In this document: in pieces, positions 14,353 through 16,452 of the stretch
Numbering within the stretch: position 1 is the stretch's first letter
How the letters are laid out: every line of letters starts with the position of its first letter
From: an uncultured Collinsella sp.
GTDB taxonomy: Bacteria; Actinomycetota; Coriobacteriia; Coriobacteriales; Coriobacteriaceae
Reading direction: 5' to 3'
DNA length: 16,452 bases
Assembly: GCA_900549355.1 (NCBI GenBank)
Contig: UROA01000025.1
Span: 1 to 16,452, forward strand
The notes under the pieces: model-generated
What the model saw: the letters and a program-made list of their open reading frames with translations, nothing else
The model's database searches: none
What the model was told of the DNA's origin: nothing
Position numbers and translations under genes: made by a program

Positions 14353-14469
14353 TTCGCTGACTTTTGCTCCACCTGCGGCGCTGCCATTGTTGGTGCAGGG
14401 GGTAGCTTGCTCGCTCTGGTGCCCGTTCGCTGGCTTTGGCTTTGCCTGTGACGTTTTCATTGTTGGTGC
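14333..14469 (+). repeat. Imperfect direct repeat, 73-bp period
   Basis: Segment 14333-14396 and segment 14406-14469 share CTTGCTCGCTCTGG at their left ends and CATTGTTGGTGC at their right ends, both at an offset of exactly 73 bp, with similar but diverged sequence between (CGTTCGCTGGCTTTGGC-like). It looks like an old tandem duplication. No protein product is apparent. Confidence 0.6.
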
Positions 14470-14582
14470 TGAGTGCCTTGTTTCCCGTCCCAAATGATCT
14501 ACCCCGGGTCCCCGGTGGTTGCGGTGGGCGTGTTTGGTTGGTGCCTGTTGATGGTCTGGGTATCGGGGAGGGCGGGCTCCGT

Positions 14583-14588
14583 TATAAT
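14583..14588 (+). promoter_or_regulatory. -10 box of the DUF1846 gene promoter
   Basis: A consensus TATAAT lies 39 bp before the ATG. No good -35 is seen at 16-18 bp (GGTATC/GTATCG only). Confidence 0.45.
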
Positions 14589-14627
14589 CGCCTAGAACAT
14601 TAAATGGAAACGGGACGGGAGCCATAT

Positions 14628-16133
14628 ATGCGCCAGGGTTTCGACAACGCGAAGTATATCGAGCTGCAGGCTGCTCACATTAAGGAGCGCATCTCGCAGT
14701 TTGGTGGCAAGCTCTATTTGGAGTTTGGCGGTAAGCTTTTTGATGATTATCATGCATCAAGAGTATTGCCCGGATTTGAGCCTGACTCAAAGCTACAGAT
14801 GTTATTACAGTTAAAAGACCAGGCAGAAGTTGTAATAGTTATAAGTGCTGAGGACATTGAAGAAAACAAGATTCGTGGAGATTATGGAATTACATATGAC
14901 ATGGATGTTTTAAGATTAATAGACGATTTAAGAAGTTATGATTTAGAAGTTAATTCGGTTGTAATAACTAGATATAATGATCAACCTTCAGCTACTGTTT
15001 TCATAAACAAGTTAGAAAGACGTGGAATAAAAGTTTATAAGCATAGAGCTACTAAGGGATATCCAACAGATGTTGATACTATAGTTAGTGAAGAAGGATA
15101 TGGACAAAATCCATATATCGAAACAAGCAAACCAATAGTAGTTGTTACTGCACCAGGACCAGGAAGTGGTAAGCTTGCTACATGCTTAAGTCAATTATAT
15201 CATGAAAATAAGAGAGGAAATGTTGCAGGATATTCTAAGTTTGAAACATTCCCAGTATGGAATGTTCCATTAAAACATCCATTAAACATAGCTTATGAAG
15301 CAGCAACAGTTGATTTAAAAGATGTTAACATGATAGATTACTTCCATTTAGAAGCATATGGAGAAACTGCTGTTAACTATAACAGAGATTTAGAAACATT
15401 CCCAGTACTTAAGAGAATAATAGAAAAAATTACTGGAAAAGAATCAGTTTATAAATCACCAACAGATATGGGAGTTAATAGAGTTGGATTTGGTATAGTT
15501 GATGATGAAGTAGTTAAGGAAGCTTCAAGACAAGAAATAATAAGAAGATATTTTAAAACTGGATGTGAATATAAAAAAGGTTATGTAGATAAGGAAATAT
15601 TTGAGCATGCAAAGCTAATAATGGAACAAGTTAACTTAAAGGAAGAAGATAGAAAAGTTGTTCTTCCAGCAAGAGAACGTGCAGCTAAGTTAAAAGAAGA
15701 AAATGCTGAAATTTGCACAGCAGTTGCCATGGAATTAGAAGATGGAGTTATTGTTACAGGTAAAGGATCACAATTATTAGATGCATCAGCAGCAGCTTTA
15801 TTAAATTCAATAAAATATTTAGCTAATATAGCTGATGATATACATTTAATATCTCCAGTTATCTTACAACCAATTTTAGATTTAAAATCTAAAACATTAG
15901 GAAATAAAAAAGTATCTTTAAATTGTGAAGAAGTATTAATTGCATTAAGTATTTCAGCAGCAACTAATCCAACAGCACAAGTTGCTATGGATAAGTTAGC
16001 AATGCTTAAAGGAGCTCAAGCTCATTCAGTTACTATACTTCCAACAAGTGATGAACAGACATTTAGAAAGCTTGGAATAGATGTAACTTGTGATGCAGAA
16101 TATGCTTCAGAAAGCCTATTTTATAATGACTAA
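14628..16133 (+). CDS. DUF1846 family protein, chimeric in base composition
   Basis: This 501-residue frame is full length for DUF1846, a family of conserved proteins with solved structures but no settled function. It contains GITYDMDVLRLIDDLR, a P-loop-like APGPGSGKLATCLSQLYHE from residue 175, and FETFPVWNVPLKHPLNIAYEAATVDLKDVNMIDYFH. The ATG at 14628 is preceded by GGGACGGGAG at 6 bases; an ATG at 14604 is less likely. About the first 35-40 codons are GC-rich like the rest of the window; after the conserved GGKLFDDYHASRVLPGFEPDSKL the codons become strongly AT-rich (AGA, TTA, ATA, GAA), as in Clostridium. The protein stays in frame because the switch falls in a highly conserved part of the family. 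Chimeric assembly is my preferred explanation; real inter-species recombination is the alternative. Confidence 0.85.
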   Translation: MRQGFDNAKYIELQAAHIKERISQFGGKLYLEFGGKLFDDYHASRVLPGFEPDSKLQMLLQLKDQAEVVIVISAEDIEENKIRGDYGITYDMDVLRLIDDLRSYDLEVNSVVITRYNDQPSATVFINKLERRGIKVYKHRATKGYPTDVDTIVSEEGYGQNPYIETSKPIVVVTAPGPGSGKLATCLSQLYHENKRGNVAGYSKFETFPVWNVPLKHPLNIAYEAATVDLKDVNMIDYFHLEAYGETAVNYNRDLETFPVLKRIIEKITGKESVYKSPTDMGVNRVGFGIVDDEVVKEASRQEIIRRYFKTGCEYKKGYVDKEIFEHAKLIMEQVNLKEEDRKVVLPARERAAKLKEENAEICTAVAMELEDGVIVTGKGSQLLDASAAALLNSIKYLANIADDIHLISPVILQPILDLKSKTLGNKKVSLNCEEVLIALSISAATNPTAQVAMDKLAMLKGAQAHSVTILPTSDEQTFRKLGIDVTCDAEYASESLFYND

Positions 16134-16146
16134 ATTAATAAATTAA

Positions 16147-16216
16147 AATGACAAAGGAAATTTCGAATATTAAGCATAATAAGCTTAAATGAAATGACCT
16201 TTGTCATTAATTTTTT
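16147..16216 (+). terminator. Terminator after the DUF1846 gene, AT-rich type
   Basis: AATGACAAAGG (16147-16157) pairs perfectly with CCTTTGTCATT (16198-16208), followed by AATTTTTT. The loop holds a further TTAAGC/GCTTAA stem. Low-GC composition matches the AT-rich part of the preceding gene, not the rest of the window. Confidence 0.75.
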
Positions 16217-16452
16217 ATAAAAATTTATTTTAAACTAAATTGGGATATGTATAAATTTTTAGTGTCCACAGTCATTAGCCAGGTATTAGGACATAAAACA
16301 ATTAAATAAAAGAATTGTAGATAGTATAATTGTTTTAGTATCAAAAATTCACTAAAGAAGAGCCTTTCATGAAAATATTAAATTCTTGATTGTTAAAATA
16401 GTAACCATTAAGAAATATTAGGAATAACTAATAAATTGCAAAGGAATAATAA
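16217..16452. other. AT-rich non-coding end of the window
   Basis: No credible gene. One 10-bp inverted repeat (AAAACAATTA at 16295 with TAATTGTTTT at 16327) lies near the middle. Composition is Clostridium-like, supporting a foreign or misjoined right end. Confidence 0.6.

Larger units (their letters stand above)
14074..14627. other. Hairpin-rich intergenic region after arcD
   Basis: About 550 bp without a convincing gene. Hairpins include GATCC/GGATC at 14106-14121, CCGGTGGG/CCCACCGG at 14139-14159, a GCCCCCT/AGGGGGC pairing at about 14177-14206, the 12-bp stem at 14215-14242 and a long pairing at 14257-14352. An imperfect direct repeat with a 73-bp period follows, and a TATAAT box lies at the end. 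Short plus-strand frames here have no ribosome-binding site or recognisable protein features. Confidence 0.7.

Noticed and set aside
14191..14497. Two overlapping plus-strand small ORFs (86 and 94 codons) after arcD
   Set aside because: No suitable ribosome-binding site, overlapping frames, and they run through hairpins and the 73-bp repeat.
1..16452. CRISPR arrays, tRNA or rRNA genes
   Set aside because: No regularly spaced short repeats with unique spacers, no cloverleaf and no rRNA-like sequence were seen on reading both strands.

Overview
The window looks like a GC-rich Coriobacteriia chromosome, most probably Collinsella or a close relative. I infer this from codon use, gene content and the arginine-deiminase gene set, not from any database match. 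Its last ~1.7 kb is very different. From about position 14,750 to the end the DNA is AT-rich with Clostridium-like codon use, and the change falls inside one open reading frame. The window is therefore probably a contig whose right end is chimeric, or less likely a real recombination product.

Left block, minus strand (1-6,460). Position 1 lies exactly on one arm of an inverted repeat, and positions 1-268 hold two interleaved inverted repeats with no gene. Reading from right to left, the minus-strand genes are ppk1 (polyphosphate kinase with a Pro/Glu/Ala-rich C-terminal tail), a strong terminator, an RlmD-type 23S rRNA uracil methyltransferase, a DJ-1/PfpI protein, a Maf nucleotide pyrophosphatase overlapping it by ATGA, and a P1/S58 (DmpA/NylC-like) peptidase. 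The peptidase is broken by a 20-bp insertion flanked by 10-bp direct repeats; removing the 20 bp restores a 333-residue protein.

Central block, plus strand (6,461-14,073): the arginine deiminase (ADI) pathway. The order is arcA copy 1, terminator, a class I/II PLP aminotransferase, terminator, arcA copy 2, arcB, and a YfcC/ArcD-type antiporter. The two arcA genes appear identical over 1,265 bp, from just before the ribosome-binding site to the stop codon, while their upstream regions are clearly homologous but diverged. ArcD would exchange arginine for ornithine, ArcA would make citrulline and ammonia, and ArcB would make ornithine and carbamoyl phosphate. The ATP-yielding carbamate kinase (arcC) is not in the window.

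The most interesting signal is regulatory. Both arcA upstream regions keep the same arrangement at nearly the same distances: a pair of ARG-box-like sites 21 bp apart, ~360 bp before the start codon; a direct repeat of the form DCCGTTCRN with a 21-bp period, which fits LytTR response-regulator sites; a promoter with a poor -35 and good -10 immediately downstream; and a leader hairpin with a bulged C that has changed in a compensatory way and ends just before the Shine-Dalgarno sequence. Upstream of arcA copy 2 there is also a second 21-bp-period pair in the opposite orientation. This suggests arginine sensing (ArgR) combined with two-component signalling at a duplicated arcA.

Right block (14,074-16,452). 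A gene-free stretch is rich in hairpins and contains an imperfect 73-bp-period direct repeat. It is followed by a DUF1846 gene that starts with GC-rich codons and continues in AT-rich ones, then an AT-rich terminator and ~240 bp of AT-rich non-coding DNA.
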